The notes: generated by a model from the letters alone, not told the origin. DNA of 64,000 nucleotides from Pseudomonas sp. RGM2987 (GCF_022952855.1 NZ_JALJDX010000222.1:264608-328607); one strand, 5' to 3'. Counted from the first letter of the stretch, positions 1-12,700 are shown. Numbers and translations are program-made.

Positions 1-3000
1 GAAGCTGCTGTCAGCCAGATCCAGCTGCTGCATCAACCAGACCCGTTGCTGCGCCGAGGACAAGGGCTGATCAATCTGTCTATCGACGCGAGGGATTTGC
101 AACGAAGCCAGGTCCAGGTGAGGCGCAAGCCCCTCGATGCGCTGCGCCAGGTCCGCCAGCACAGGTGTTTCGAACAGCCAGCGCAACGGCACTTCAAGGC
201 CTTTCTCGCGCAAGCGTGCACGCACTTGGGCCGCCATCAGCGAATGTCCGCCCAACTGGAAAAAGTGCCCATCGGCAGGGATCCGTGGTTGGTTCAACAC
301 CGCTCCCCAGACCTCGGCCAGCAATGTCTCGCTGGCCGTCAGCGCACGCTGGACGACGCCAGCACCGCTGACGTCCAACTGCAGCCGTGGCAGTTGCTTG
401 CGATCCACTTTGCCGTTGGTATTGAGGGGCAGTTGTTCCAGCGCCAGCAGATGCGTCGGCAACATGTAGGCCGGCAAACGGGCCTGCAAATAGCTGCGGA
501 TCGCGGCTTCGTCAGGTGGGTTAGCGGTACTGGCGACCCAGAAAGCGGCCAGATGCTCGCCCTGCACGGCCACGACCGCCTGCAATAAATCGGGATGACT
601 GAGGAGCACGGCCTCGATTTCCCCCAGCTCGATGCGATAACCGCGCAATTTGATCTGGTCATCGGTGCGGCCCAGGTAATACAGCTGCCCATCGGGCTGC
701 CAACGCGCCAGGTCACCGGTGCGGTACAACCGCCCGCCCTCGCGGTTGAACGGATCGGCAATGAAGCGTTCGGCGGTCAACCCCGGTTGCCCGGCATAAC
801 CGCGGGCCAGGCCGTCACCAGCAATATAAAGCTCGCCCACACAGCCGGGCGGCACTTCGCACAGGTGCTCATCCAGGACGTGGCAACGGGTGTTGAGCAA
901 CGGCCGGCCAATCGGGGCAACGGGCGATTGCAGGGCATCGATCGGCGTCTGGGTGGACCACACCGTGGTTTCTGTCGGGCCGTAGACGTTGACCAGGTGG
1001 GCCACGCATTGCCTGAGCTCGCTCGCCATCTCCGCCGACAGCGCCTCACCACCGGCCAGGGCCACACGCCCGGCCAGTACCTGGCGATCGCCTTGCAGCA
1101 GCATCGCCCAGGTGGCCGGTGTGGCCTGGATCAGATCCACGGCCTGGTCCTGAATCAGGTTTGCGAGCAACAGAGGGTCCTGTCGCTCTTCATCATCAGC
1201 CAGCACCACCGTGCCGCCGCGCACCAGGGGCAGGCACAGCTCCAGGCCGCAGATGTCGAAGGTCACGGTGGTCAGGGCCAGATAACGTTGCACATTATCC
1301 AGCGGCAGCGCCTGCTCCATCGCGAGCAGGAAGTTGGCGAAACTGCCTCGACTGATCTGCACGCCCTTGGGTTGTCCGGTGGAGCCCGAGGTGTAGAGGG
1401 TATACGCCAACTGCCCGAGGGTCGTCGCCAGGCCCGGGGCTTTTGTGTATGTGTGCGCCGAAAACTGTGACAACGGCAGGTCTGCCCACAGGCAACTGCG
1501 CAGGTGCCCGGGCAAGTCTGCGGACAGCGTGTCACAGAGCAGCAATTGCGGCTGCGCCCGAGTGAGAATCTGCGCCTGCCGTGCCGGTGGATGCGCGGGG
1601 TCGAGCGGCAGGTAGCCTGCGCCGGCCTTCTGGATGCCCAACAGGCACACCAGCAACCTTTCGTCTCGCGGCAGGCAGAAGGCGACTGTCGACTCCTGCC
1701 CGATGCCCTGCGCCAGCAGCCAATGAGCCAGGCGGTTGGCTTGGGCATCCAGCGCCGCGTAACTCATGCGGCGACCGGCGCAGCACACCGCGATACGCTC
1801 AGGGTGAACGGCGGCCTGCACTTCAAAGCGGGTGACAAAATCCGCTTCGCCATCCAGGTTCGCAGGCTTGCCTGCGGTGTCCAGGGTTGCGACTGAGCCC
1901 AGGGGGACTTCCAGCAAGCGCTGCGCAGGATCGAGGCTGGCCAGGCTGCTGAGCAAGCCCTGGTAATCTTCCGCCAGTCGTTGGCTGGTGCCGGGATGCA
2001 CCAGGGCAGTCGCGTACTCGACAATCAAACCGGTGCGCGCATCGGCCCCACGGCCTCGGGTGAACACATTGAACGTCAGGTCGAACTTGGCACTCACCAC
2101 ACCGTCCGGCAGCGCCAGCGGCTCCACGTGGATGCCGGGCAGGCTGAGGCTGCGCGCATCACGGTGGTCAGCCTGATAGTTGAACATCGCCTGGAATACC
2201 GGCGTGCGGTCCAGGCTACGTTCGACATTGAGCATGTCCAGCAACTGCTCGAACGGCAGCGCCTGATGGGCCAGATCACGGGTCAACCGCCCGTTCAGAT
2301 CGTGGATAAAGGATTGCAGGCTTTGCCGCGCATCGATCTGCACCCGGTGCGCCAGCGTGTTGACGAACAAGCCGACCAATGCCTGGCTCTCAGCCGATTC
2401 GCGCCCTGCCACGGGCAAGCCAATGGCGAAATCACTGCGCCCGGCATGACGCCAGAGCAGTAGCTGGTAGGCGGCGAAATACAGCACGAAGGGCGTGACA
2501 CCCATGGCTCTCGCCCGGGCATCGATAGTCGTACTCAACGCGCTGGGGAAGGCAAACTCGGCGCGGGCACCCGCGTACGCCTGCATTGCCGGGCGAGCGC
2601 AGTGGTCCGGCAGCTCCAGCGGCTCGTTGCCGAGGCCTTGCAGGCGTTGTTGCCAATAAGCCAGCAACTGGCTGCCCTGCTCTCCTTCCAGGGCTTGCCG
2701 CTGCGCTTCGATCAATGGCAATAACCCGGTGGTCGCGGGCGTGGCCTGGTTCTGGTTCTGGTTCTGGTAGAGCCGCGCAAAATCCTCGACCAGCAAGCCC
2801 ATGGACCAGCCGTCCACGGCAATGTGGTGCACATTGAAGAGCACGCGGTAATCACCCGGCGCCACACAGAACAGGTCGATTGCCAGCAACGGTCCCTGTC
2901 CCAGGTCGAAAACGCGCTTGGCAGCAGCGGCGATGGCCGCTACCTGCTGCGGCTCATCCTGGCCGTTGAGGTCATGCACATTGAAAATGGCAGAGGCCGT

Positions 3001-6000
3001 CTCATCCAGGCGCTGCCAGACCTGCCCTTGTGCTTCGAAGAACCTGCAACGCAGGGCCTCGTGACGCGAGACCAGGGTCTGGCAAGCGCGTTGCAGGCAA
3101 GGCACATCCAGCTCACCGCGCAAGGCCAGCAACTGCGTAACGTTGTAGGCGGTCGCGGTCGGATCGAGCTGCTGCATGAACCACACCCGTTGCTGGGCAT
3201 GGGACAGGGCACGCTGCGGCTGCGAGGCTTCGGTTTCCTGCTTCGGTGCTACGGTCGGCGCGGCTGCACCAGCCAGGATCCCGGCCAGTTGCCGGGCGGT
3301 CGGGTTTTCCAGCAATTGCCGGGGCATCAGGCGTAGTTCGGCCTGACGCAGACGCGCGATCAATTGCAGGCTGAGGATCGAATCCCCGCCCTCGGCGAAG
3401 AAATCAGCGTCCGGCCCCAGGCCAGGCTGCTCCAGCAATTCGCGAAAGGCCGTGAGTACGGTCAGCAACACCGGGTCCAGCCGAGCGTCGATGCACAGGG
3501 CCATGGCCGCCAGGCTGGGGTGTTGCAAGACATCGCGCGGTTGCAGCTTGAGCCCTTCGCGCGAAGCCAGGCCGATCAATTGCAGGCTCAGGATCGAATC
3601 GCCGCCCAGGGCAAAAAAATCATCCTCACGCCCGACGTGCGCGCAGCCGAGGACCTGACACCACAACTGCGCCAGGCGCTGTTCCGTGGCACCGCTGGGT
3701 GGCCGAGCGGCTGTATCGGCCGACGCCTGCTCGGCCGGTTCCGGCAAGGCACGTCGATCCAGCTTGCCGTTGGCCGTCAGCGGCAACGCCTCCAGCACGC
3801 ACCAATGACTGGGCACCATGTGTTCCGGCAATTGACGCCTGGCCTCGGCTTGCAGGCTCGCCAACGCGTCGCTCGCCAGGGACGGACTGAGGTACGCCAC
3901 CAGCTGCGTGCGCCCTTTCACCTCGCAGGCCAGCACCACCCCTTCGCGAACCTGCGGCTGAGCCTTGAGCCAGGCGCTGACTTCCCCCGGCTCGACGCGA
4001 AAACCGCGGATCTTGACCTGATCGTCGCCACGCCCGAGGAACACCAGGCGCCCGTTGCGATCCAGGCGAACCCGGTCACCGCTGCGATAAAAGCGTTGGC
4101 CTTGGGCCGTGGAGCCAAATACCTTGGCGCTCAATTCAGGTTGGCCGAGATACCCCTGGGCCACCTGAGGACCAGCGATCAGCAACTCGCCGGCGACACC
4201 CAGCGGCACCGATACATCGTTGCCGTCGACGATGCGCAGCTGGCAGTCCGATAACGGCTGGCCCAAGGGCAGGTACGGACTCGGGTCCAGCGAGTCGAGC
4301 GACTGGATTTCTCCGCAGATCACACCGACCGTGGTTTCCGAGGGTCCGTAGTGGTTGAAGATGCGCAGTTGCGGTGCCAGTTCGCGCACCCGTGCAAACA
4401 AGGCGTGATCGAAGCCCTCGCCGCCCAGGATCAATACCTCCCTGGGCAAGACACGTCGGGCATCATCCAGCGCCAGCAAACCGCGCAAGTGCGACGGCGC
4501 GATCTTCAGGCAGTCCACCGGTTGCTGGTCAAGAAAGTCAGCCCAGCCTGGCGGGTCGAAGGTCAACGACGCCGGCGGCAGGATCAACGGATCACCGGCA
4601 TTCAGCGCAGCGAACACGCAGGTCAGCCCCAGGTCCGCCGCTACGGTCGCTAAGGTAGCCCAGCGGCTGCCCGGCCTCGCTTGCAAGCGTTGACCGACCG
4701 CACTCGCGTAATGCGCCAGATTGCCGTGGGTGACCAGCACGCCTTTGGGCTGGCCGGTCGAACCGGAGGTATAAATCAGATAGGCCGGCAAGTGGGGCTG
4801 GCTGAGGCTCTCGCCCAGGTCCTCAGTGACCTCGGCACGCACGTCAGCGGCACTGAGTATCAGGCGTTCGATTTGGATGCCGGTTTCCGGGGCGTCGGCC
4901 AAGGTCACCCACAGGCTCGCACCACTGTCCTGCAATAGCTGCGCAAGTCGCTGTGGTGGCTGCGCCGGGTCGAGAAACAGGCAGACCGCACCTCGTTGCC
5001 AGCATGCCAGCGTCGCCAGCAGTTGTTCCGCGCAACGCGGCATGCACAGCGCAACCACTTGCCCCGGACCCACGCCCTGCCCGGCCAGTCGCGAGGCCAG
5101 GGCGCGGCTCGCGGCACCGAGCGTGGCGTAGTCGACGGTTTCGTTGGCGCTGCACAGCGCCGCCGCGGTTGGCGTATGCGCTGCCCAATGCAGTACCTGC
5201 CGGTCCAACGGCAGGGGTATCGCGCCCAACGCCGGACCACACAGCTCACTCGGCGGCGAAACCAGCGGGAACTCGGCCAGGCGGCGCTGGGGACGACTCG
5301 ACGCCTCTTCGAGAATCGCCAGCAAGTCGTCCAGCATCTGCTCGACCGTCGCTGCATCGAACAATTCGTCGCTGTATTCCAACTCGCAACGCAGACCTGC
5401 GTCAGCGGTCCGCACCAGGCGCAGCGTGAGGTCGAAGCGTGCGTGACGCTGCGGCGGATCCAGAACTTCAACCGCGACACCCGGCAATACCAGGGTGCGG
5501 CTTTCGGGCAAGTCCACCTGGACGAACATGACTTGGAACAGCGGACTCAAACGTGAGCGCTCAAGGCTCTCGAGCACCTTTTCAAAAGGCAGCAGCTGAT
5601 GATCGAAGGCGGCTGCGACGGTGTCACGGGTGCGCAGCAGCGCGCTGGCGAAGTCCGGGTTGTCGTGCAGGCGCTGACGGATCACCAAGGTGTTGAGCAA
5701 GGGCCCGATCAGCGGCACCAGCTCCGGGCGATCACGGTGCGCGACCGAGGTGCCCAGGCATAAGTCGCTCTCGCCGCTGTAGCGCGACAGCAGGCAGCTG
5801 AAAGCCGTCAGACCGTAGATGTACAGCGTCACCCCGTGATTACGAATAGCTGCCTCGACCGCTGTCGTCAGTCGCGGTGACAGCGTGCGGGCCAGCACCG
5901 CGCCGCTGTGGCGGCGTTGCGCGGGCGCCGGACGTGACCGATCCAGGGGCAACGCCAATGGTGCGGGCGCATCGACCAACTGTGCACGCCAGAAATCGAT

Positions 6001-6729
6001 GTGCTGGCGGCAGCTTTCACTGTCCAGCCACTCCTGTTCCCAAGCGGCGTAGTCGGCGTACTGGATGCTCAGTTCGGGCTGCCGGGCAGGCTCATCCACT
6101 GCCAGCGCCCGGTACGCCTCGGCCAGCTCAAGGGTCAGTTGCTGGGCCGACCAGGCGTCGTAGGCCACATGATGAATGGTGAAGAATAGCCAGGTCGATT
6201 GCTCCTGCGCATCGCTGAACGCTTGCCAGCGCCAAGGTGCCGACTGGCTGAGGTCAAAGGGTTCTGCCAGTTGCCGGGCGTACTCATCGGCGCACCATTG
6301 CTCATATTCGCCGGCAGCCAGGCTTAATCGTTCGACGGTTGGCCGAATGACCTTTTGCGGCTCGCAATGGGACTGCAACTGTCCATTCGGGTCGGTCGTA
6401 TAACGGGTGCGCAATATCTGGTGACGGTCGCTCAACTGCTGCATGGCCTGCTGCAAGCGCTCGCCATCGAGGCGACCATCGAAACGCAGCACCGAGCACA
6501 GATTGTAAAGCGCACGACTGCTCAGGGCCTCCGCCGACAGGAAACGCCGCTGCGCCTGCGCCAGCGGCAAGCACCCCGCTTCAGCGAACACGGCGGGTAC
6601 GATCGGCAGGCGCCAGCTATCGATACCCTTCTCGGCCAGGCGCTGGCGAAAGATCTTTTTCTTGTCCGCGGGCAAGGAAGCCAGCCGCTGCGCAATCTCC
6701 AGGAACGCTTGTTGCGTCATCGCACTCAT
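1..6729 (-). CDS. NRPS 3 of the siderophore cluster: C-A-T-T-C-A-T-C..., partial at the left edge
   Basis: Nonribosomal peptide synthetase, third in transcription order; its C-terminal part lies beyond the window, leaving about 2,243 residues. The reading frame is the same at position 1, at the A-domain core near 1,390 and at the start, so no net frameshift is seen. Domains in order: C (HHVAYDAWS near residue 190), A (YLIYTSGSTGQPKGV near 650), two consecutive carrier domains (GGDSILSLQ near 1043 and again near 1117), C (HHIAVDG near 1300), A (TSGSTGQPKG near 1780), T (GGHSL near 2160), then the start of another C. The specificity residues I read are D-L-T-K-I-G-H-V-G for A1, an Asp-type code, and D-I-L-Q-L-G-V-V-W for A2, Gly-like. 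The start lies 3 bp after the stop of NRPS 2, so translation is probably coupled. The first 45 residues are a charged helix with no recognised docking domain. Product assignment is inference. Confidence 0.93.
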   Translation of the reverse strand, partial: MSAMTQQAFLEIAQRLASLPADKKKIFRQRLAEKGIDSWRLPIVPAVFAEAGCLPLAQAQRRFLSAEALSSRALYNLCSVLRFDGRLDGERLQQAMQQLSDRHQILRTRYTTDPNGQLQSHCEPQKVIRPTVERLSLAAGEYEQWCADEYARQLAEPFDLSQSAPWRWQAFSDAQEQSTWLFFTIHHVAYDAWSAQQLTLELAEAYRALAVDEPARQPELSIQYADYAAWEQEWLDSESCRQHIDFWRAQLVDAPAPLALPLDRSRPAPAQRRHSGAVLARTLSPRLTTAVEAAIRNHGVTLYIYGLTAFSCLLSRYSGESDLCLGTSVAHRDRPELVPLIGPLLNTLVIRQRLHDNPDFASALLRTRDTVAAAFDHQLLPFEKVLESLERSRLSPLFQVMFVQVDLPESRTLVLPGVAVEVLDPPQRHARFDLTLRLVRTADAGLRCELEYSDELFDAATVEQMLDDLLAILEEASSRPQRRLAEFPLVSPPSELCGPALGAIPLPLDRQVLHWAAHTPTAAALCSANETVDYATLGAASRALASRLAGQGVGPGQVVALCMPRCAEQLLATLACWQRGAVCLFLDPAQPPQRLAQLLQDSGASLWVTLADAPETGIQIERLILSAADVRAEVTEDLGESLSQPHLPAYLIYTSGSTGQPKGVLVTHGNLAHYASAVGQRLQARPGSRWATLATVAADLGLTCVFAALNAGDPLILPPASLTFDPPGWADFLDQQPVDCLKIAPSHLRGLLALDDARRVLPREVLILGGEGFDHALFARVRELAPQLRIFNHYGPSETTVGVICGEIQSLDSLDPSPYLPLGQPLSDCQLRIVDGNDVSVPLGVAGELLIAGPQVAQGYLGQPELSAKVFGSTAQGQRFYRSGDRVRLDRNGRLVFLGRGDDQVKIRGFRVEPGEVSAWLKAQPQVREGVVLACEVKGRTQLVAYLSPSLASDALASLQAEARRQLPEHMVPSHWCVLEALPLTANGKLDRRALPEPAEQASADTAARPPSGATEQRLAQLWCQVLGCAHVGREDDFFALGGDSILSLQLIGLASREGLKLQPRDVLQHPSLAAMALCIDARLDPVLLTVLTAFRELLEQPGLGPDADFFAEGGDSILSLQLIARLRQAELRLMPRQLLENPTARQLAGILAGAAAPTVAPKQETEASQPQRALSHAQQRVWFMQQLDPTATAYNVTQLLALRGELDVPCLQRACQTLVSRHEALRCRFFEAQGQVWQRLDETASAIFNVHDLNGQDEPQQVAAIAAAAKRVFDLGQGPLLAIDLFCVAPGDYRVLFNVHHIAVDGWSMGLLVEDFARLYQNQNQNQATPATTGLLPLIEAQRQALEGEQGSQLLAYWQQRLQGLGNEPLELPDHCARPAMQAYAGARAEFAFPSALSTTIDARARAMGVTPFVLYFAAYQLLLWRHAGRSDFAIGLPVAGRESAESQALVGLFVNTLAHRVQIDARQSLQSFIHDLNGRLTRDLAHQALPFEQLLDMLNVERSLDRTPVFQAMFNYQADHRDARSLSLPGIHVEPLALPDGVVSAKFDLTFNVFTRGRGADARTGLIVEYATALVHPGTSQRLAEDYQGLLSSLASLDPAQRLLEVPLGSVATLDTAGKPANLDGEADFVTRFEVQAAVHPERIAVCCAGRRMSYAALDAQANRLAHWLLAQGIGQESTVAFCLPRDERLLVCLLGIQKAGAGYLPLDPAHPPARQAQILTRAQPQLLLCDTLSADLPGHLRSCLWADLPLSQFSAHTYTKAPGLATTLGQLAYTLYTSGSTGQPKGVQISRGSFANFLLAMEQALPLDNVQRYLALTTVTFDICGLELCLPLVRGGTVVLADDEERQDPLLLANLIQDQAVDLIQATPATWAMLLQGDRQVLAGRVALAGGEALSAEMASELRQCVAHLVNVYGPTETTVWSTQTPIDALQSPVAPIGRPLLNTRCHVLDEHLCEVPPGCVGELYIAGDGLARGYAGQPGLTAERFIADPFNREGGRLYRTGDLARWQPDGQLYYLGRTDDQIKLRGYRIELGEIEAVLLSHPDLLQAVVAVQGEHLAAFWVASTANPPDEAAIRSYLQARLPAYMLPTHLLALEQLPLNTNGKVDRKQLPRLQLDVSGAGVVQRALTASETLLAEVWGAVLNQPRIPADGHFFQLGGHSLMAAQVRARLREKGLEVPLRWLFETPVLADLAQRIEGLAPHLDLASLQIPRVDRQIDQPLSSAQQRVWLMQQLDLADSSF

Positions 6730-6731
6730 CC

Positions 6732-9700
6732 TTACTCTTCCATCTCTGATAACAGGCGCTGCATTTCGTCCAGGGCCTGGTCCGTCGACGGCCCCTGGGG
6801 TTTCTCGATCTGCTCGGCAAGACCGGCAATCGTCGGGTTGTGGAACAGGCTGCGCAGCTCGATCCTGACGCCGAAACGGCTCTCGACCTGGGTCATCAAG
6901 CGCATCGCCAGCAGCGAATGCCCTCCCAGCTCGAAGAAACTGTTGAACACCCCAACCTGCGGCAACTCCAGCAGGTCCTGCCAGATCTCGGCCAGTTGCT
7001 GCTCAAGCTCAGTGCGCGGCGCCACGCCCTGGATCGTGACCGGTTGCGGCGCCGGCAAAGCCTTGCGGTCGATCTTGCCGTTGGCATTGAGGGCCAGGCG
7101 TGGCTGGATAATGAAACCCGCCGGGATCATATAGCCCGGCAACAGGCCTTCCAGATGCCGACGCAGTTCTGCCTGGTCAACGGGGCTCGGCGCTTGCAGC
7201 CAGGCGAACAGGCTCTGACTGCGCGAGTCGATCATCACCACCGCCTCCTCCACGCCCGGATAACGACGCAACAGCGATTCGATCTCGCCGGGCTCGATGC
7301 GGAACCCGCGCACCTTGACCTGGAAATCGCTGCGTCCGACGTAGGCCAGTCGTCCGTCATCGCGCCGGCGTACCAAGTCGCCGGTGCGATACATGCGGCT
7401 GCCAGGTTCACTGGCATACGGGTCGGGCAGATAGACCGCTGCCGTGGTGGCGGCGGCATGCTGGTAACCACGGGTCACCCCGGCGCCGGCGATATAGAGT
7501 TCACCCGTAGTGCCCAGTGGCACCGGGCGCAGCATTTCATCGAGCACATAGCAACGCGTGTTGAGCAGCGGCGAGCCGATATCGGCCACGCCAGACGGCA
7601 CGTCTTGCAGCGCCTGCGTCGTCGACCAGACCGTGGTTTCGGTCGGGCCATAGGCGTTGATCAGCACCACGCCGCGGCTGCGCAGCTCCGTCACCAGCTC
7701 AGCGGGCACCGCCTCACCACCGATCAACCCGCGCACAGGCGGCCAGTCGGCCTGCGCGGTTTCCAGCAGGATCTGCCAGCCGGCGGGAGTCGCCTGGAAC
7801 ACGGTCGCGCGGCGAAGCAAGGCAAACAGCCGGTGACCATCGACGACCTGCTCGCGACGGGCCAGCAGGATGGCCGCGCCATTGACCAGCGGCAGGAACA
7901 GCTCCGGCTTGCACATATCGAACGCGTAAGTGGTGCTGGCCAGCCAGACATCCGCAGCACCCAATGGCAATTGCCGATCAAGAGCGACCAGCAGGTTGCC
8001 CAGGTTCCCACGGGTGACCTGTACGCCTTTGGGTGTGCCGGTCGAGCCCGAGGTGTAGATCACATAGGCGCGTTGCTCCGGGTGGGTCGTCAACATCGGG
8101 TTGTCGGTGCTGCATGCCTCCAGCGACAACTGATCGAGCCAGACGCTGTCGACACCGTCGAGGACATCGCCGCACAGGCTTTCGCTGAGCACCAGGGCCG
8201 GACGGGCGTGCTCGATGATGAAGCGCAGGCGATCCGCCGGGTGTTGTGGGTCCAGCGGCAGGTATGCCGCGCCGGCTTTGTGAATGGCCAGCAGTGTCGG
8301 CAACAACCAGCGGCCCCGGGTCAGACAGACGGCAATCAGGTCGTCCGTGCCGACGCCCTGTGTACGCAACCAATGGGCCAGGCGATTACTGAGGGCGTTG
8401 AGCTGGGCATAGCTCAGTTGCTGATCCTGACAGTCGACCGCCAACGCATCGGGCGTCAGTGCCACTTGGCGTTCGAAACGGGCAATCAGGTCCGCTTCGC
8501 GGGGCAAGGCCTCGGCCGTCTGGTTCCAGGGCCGCAGGGCCAGGGCATGATCGGTATTGGCCAGGTCGATGTCCCAGAGGCGCGCCTGGGTGTTTTCCAG
8601 CGTGCCCTCGAGCAGATGCAGGTATTCGTCCGCATAGCGTTGCGCCGTGCGGTCCAAGAACAGGTCGGTGTTGTATTCCAGCACGCATTGCCAGTCATCA
8701 CCGTACTGCTCGATGTGCAAGCCGATATCCACCAGGGCGCTGTCGCTTTCCACGTCCAGCCGCTGCATCGGCAGACCGGCGAAACGCTGCTCGCCCGTTG
8801 CTGCATCGCGCTGGATCAGGTTGAACAACGCCTGGAACAGCGGGGTGTGGCTGAGGTCGCGGCGCACATTCAACGCTTCTACCAATCGTTCGAAAGGCAC
8901 GTCCGCATGCTGCTGGGCAGCCAGGTGATTGGCTTGCAGTTGCTGCCAGAACTGTTCGACCGGCTGCTGGGCATCGATGTGGCTGCGCAGCACCTGGGTG
9001 GTCGCGAAGTAGCCGATCAGGTTATCGGTGTGAGCCTGGTGGCGATGGGCGACCGGCAGGCCGATCCAGATTTCACGCTGGCCCGAGTGCCTGGCCAGGA
9101 GGATTTTCCAAGCGGCCAGCAATGGCGCGAACGCGGTCAGCCCGTGGCGTTGCGCGGTGTCACGCAGACGCTGGACCAGCGTGGCCGGCAGGCTGAAGCG
9201 CAGGCGCTGGCCGTTGTAACCTTGTTCGGCGGGACGAGGCCTGTCGGTGGGCAGGTTCAGCACCGGCGGCTCCCCTTCCAGGGTTTGCCGCCAGTATTCA
9301 AGCTGCGATTCGATACGCGCCTGCCCTGCCGGACTTTGCCAACTGGCGGCGATGTCCGGGAACTGCAGCGGCAGTGGCGGCAGGCTAGCGCTGCGCTCTT
9401 CCAGCAATGCCTGATAGATCAGTTGCAGCTCATTGAAGAAAATCTCCAGCGAACGGGCATCGGCGATGATGTGGTGCAAGGTGACCTGCAGCACACAGAG
9501 GTTCTGGCCCTGATACACACGCACCCGCCACAGCGGCGGCGCCGACAGGTCAAAGGGACGTTGCGCTTCCTGACTCAGTTTCTGCGCGAAACCTGGGGAC
9601 TGCTCGTCCATCTCCAGTGGCTCGACGCTCAACGGCACCGTCGTGGACGCCTCGACAGACTGCCGCGCCCCATCGGACGTTTCGCTGAACACCGTGCGCA

Positions 9701-12700
9701 GGCTGTGCTGGCGATTGCTCAGCTGCGTCAGCGCCTGCTCCAGCAATGACGGTTGCAGCGTCCCTCCCAGACGCAGGGCGAGGGACAGGTGGTAGGCCTG
9801 GGTATCCCCTTGCAGGCGATCCAAGAACCACAGGCGCTGCTGAGTGAAATGCAGCGGTGCCAGGCGTTCCTTGGAGGGACGCAGGATGCCCTCGGCTTCA
9901 ACATTCGCCGCCGCCACCTGCGCCGCAAAATCGCGCAGCACCGGCTGCTCGAACAGCGTGCGCAATGGCAGGCGCCGGCCATGCTGTTCGGCAATCCGCG
10001 CCACCAGCCGCGCCGCCAGCAATGAATGGCCACCCAGGGCGAAGAAATTGTCGTGGGCGCCAATGTCGGTGCAGCCCAGCAGTTCCTCCCAGAGCCTGGC
10101 CACCTCCCGCTCCCACTCGCTCGAAAGCGTGCCGCGCTGTCCGTCGCGTTGTTGCGGTGCCGGCAGTGCCTTGCGGTCAACCTTGCCACTCGGGCTCAAC
10201 GGCAGGGTGTCCAGGCGAACGAACTGGCTCGGCAGCATGTAGTCCGGCAGTTGCGCGGCGAGCGCCCCGCGCAGCATCGTTTCATCCAACTCGTCGCCTG
10301 CGTAGTAACCCACCAGGCTCGCGGTTTCACCGCTGCCCAGTAGCACGACAGCCGCTTCGCGAACCCCGGGGATGCGCGCCAGCAGCGCTTCGATTTCACC
10401 CAGCTCGATCCGGAAACCGCGCAGCTTGACCTGGAAATCCAGCCGTCCCAGGTAGTCCAGGCTGCCATGGCTGTTGCGTCGGACCCGGTCACCCGTGCGG
10501 TACATGCGCGCACCTGGCACGAACGGATCCGGCAGGAACGCCGCCGCGGTCAGTCGTGCTGCCGCGAAGTAGCCCCGACCTAGGCTCGCCCCGGCCAGGT
10601 ACAGTTCACCGGGCACCCCGGCGGCCACCGGCTGCAAGTCGGCATCGAGGACATACGCGGCGGTATTGGCGACCGGATGCCCGATCGGCACCTCCACACC
10701 AACACCCTCGTCACCGCTGCGTACTTCAAAGGTGCTGTAGACCGTCGCTTCCGTCGGCCCGTAACCGTTGATGACCCGGGCGCCCCTGCCCTCGATGGCT
10801 TCGGCCAGCGCACAGGGCAAGGCCTCTCCGCCGGAAATCGCACGCACGCCCTGCCAGCTGCGCGAGGTATGCGCCACCAGCATTCGCCAGGTCGCGGGCG
10901 TGGCCTGCATGATCGTCGGCTGGCCGGTCATCAACAGTTGATCGATCGCCTGGGGATCACGCGCCTGTTCGCGGTCGGCCAACAGGATGCTGGCGCCGTG
11001 TGCCAGCGGCAGCAGCAGTTCGACGATGGCAATATCAAAGGTCGCGGTGGTCAATGCCAGGACCCGGTCCCGAGCCGTCATGGGCACAGCCTGCTCCACG
11101 GCCAGCAACAGGTTCATCAGGTTGCCACGGCTGATTGCCACGCCCTTGGGCTGACCGGTGGAGCCGGAGGTATACAACACGTAGGCGAGCTGATCCTGAG
11201 CCACTACCGCAGCCGTGTAGCGGTCGGTGGTGCTCAGGGCATCGATGTCCAGCAACGCCACGCCACTGTTCCACTGCGCCAATAGCGCCAGGCTCGCGCC
11301 GGTGCCCAGGCACAGCTTGGGTTGCGCCGCCTCGAGGATGTAGCGGCCACGTTCCGGCGGGGTGTCCTCGGCCAACGGCACGTAGGCAGCACCGGCCTTG
11401 AGAATCGCCAGCATCGCCATCGGCAGGCGAGCGTCGCGGGGCAGGCTGAGGGCTACTCGATCCTCGATGCCAACGCCATGGGCTTGCAGGGCCGCCGCCA
11501 ATCGCTCGGCAGCCTGGTCCAGCTCGGCGTAGCTCAGGCGCTCATCACCGGCCATTATCGCCGTCGCGTCAGGTTGACGGGCGACCTGACGCACAAAGGC
11601 CTGGAGAATATCCTGATGCCCCGTGACGCCGGGTCCTTCGATCCGGGCCAGGGGGTTCTCGGCAGACTGCCAGGCCAGTTCACCCAATGCGCCCTCTGGA
11701 TGCTCGATCAACGCATCGAGCATCGCCAGGTACTGCTCGGCCATCGCTTGGGCGGTCTCTTCGCGGAACAGGTCGCTGCTGTATTGCAGGCTCAGGCTGA
11801 TGCCGTGCTCGCTGTCACGCACATCCAGGTGCAGATCACACAAGGCGCTGTCCGGACGATTGTCCAACGGCTCGGCGATCACATCGGTCAATTCAAAACG
11901 CTCCAGGGCATTGCCCGGGAAGTAGTTGAACATGGCCTGGAACAATGGGTTGTAGCTCACCTGCCGGACCACGCCGAGTTGCTCGATCAGGTAATCGAAT
12001 GGCAAGTCCTGATGGGATTGAACCGACACGGACAGCGCTTGCAGCTCGCTCATCAGTTGCAGCAGGCTGCGCTCGCCGGAAAGCTTGTTGCGATACACCA
12101 GCGTGTTGACGAAGCAACCGACCAGGGGCTGGAGTACCCCGTGGTGCCGGTTGGCCACGGGAACGCCGACCAGGATGTCATCCGCGCCGCCGCGACTGCG
12201 CAACAGCAACTGGAACGCGGTGAGCATCGGGATGAAATTGCTCCAGCCGTGGCGGGCACTGAATGCGCGCAAGCGTGCCGTCAGGGCTTCGGACAAGCGC
12301 CGTTCGACACGCCCACCGGCCTGGCTCGCCTGGGCGGGACGGGGAAAGTCAGCCGCCAGCTCCAGCACCGGCAGCTCGCCAGCCAACTGCTCGCGCCAGA
12401 ACGCCAGTTCCTGTTCGCACGCCTTGCTGCTCATCCATTGGTGTTGCCAGAGGGCATAGTCGGCGTACTGCATCGACGGCGCCGGCAGCGCTGTCGCCAG
12501 CCCTTGCCGCAGGTTGCGGTACTGCTTGCACACCTCATCGATGATCAACTGCAAGGACCAGCCATCGGCGACGATGTGATGGCAGTTCAACGACAAGACA
12601 AAGGCATCCGGGGCCAGCCGATAGAGCCTGGCGCGCAGCAACGGAGCCGTTTCCAGCGCGAACGGCGTCATTGCATCCTGACGCAGCAGCTCGTGCAGCG

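Noticed and set aside
1..6729. Possible frameshift in the left NRPS gene
   Set aside because: The frame at the start, at both A-domain cores and at position 1 is the same, and domains run continuously; the gene is only cut by the window edge.
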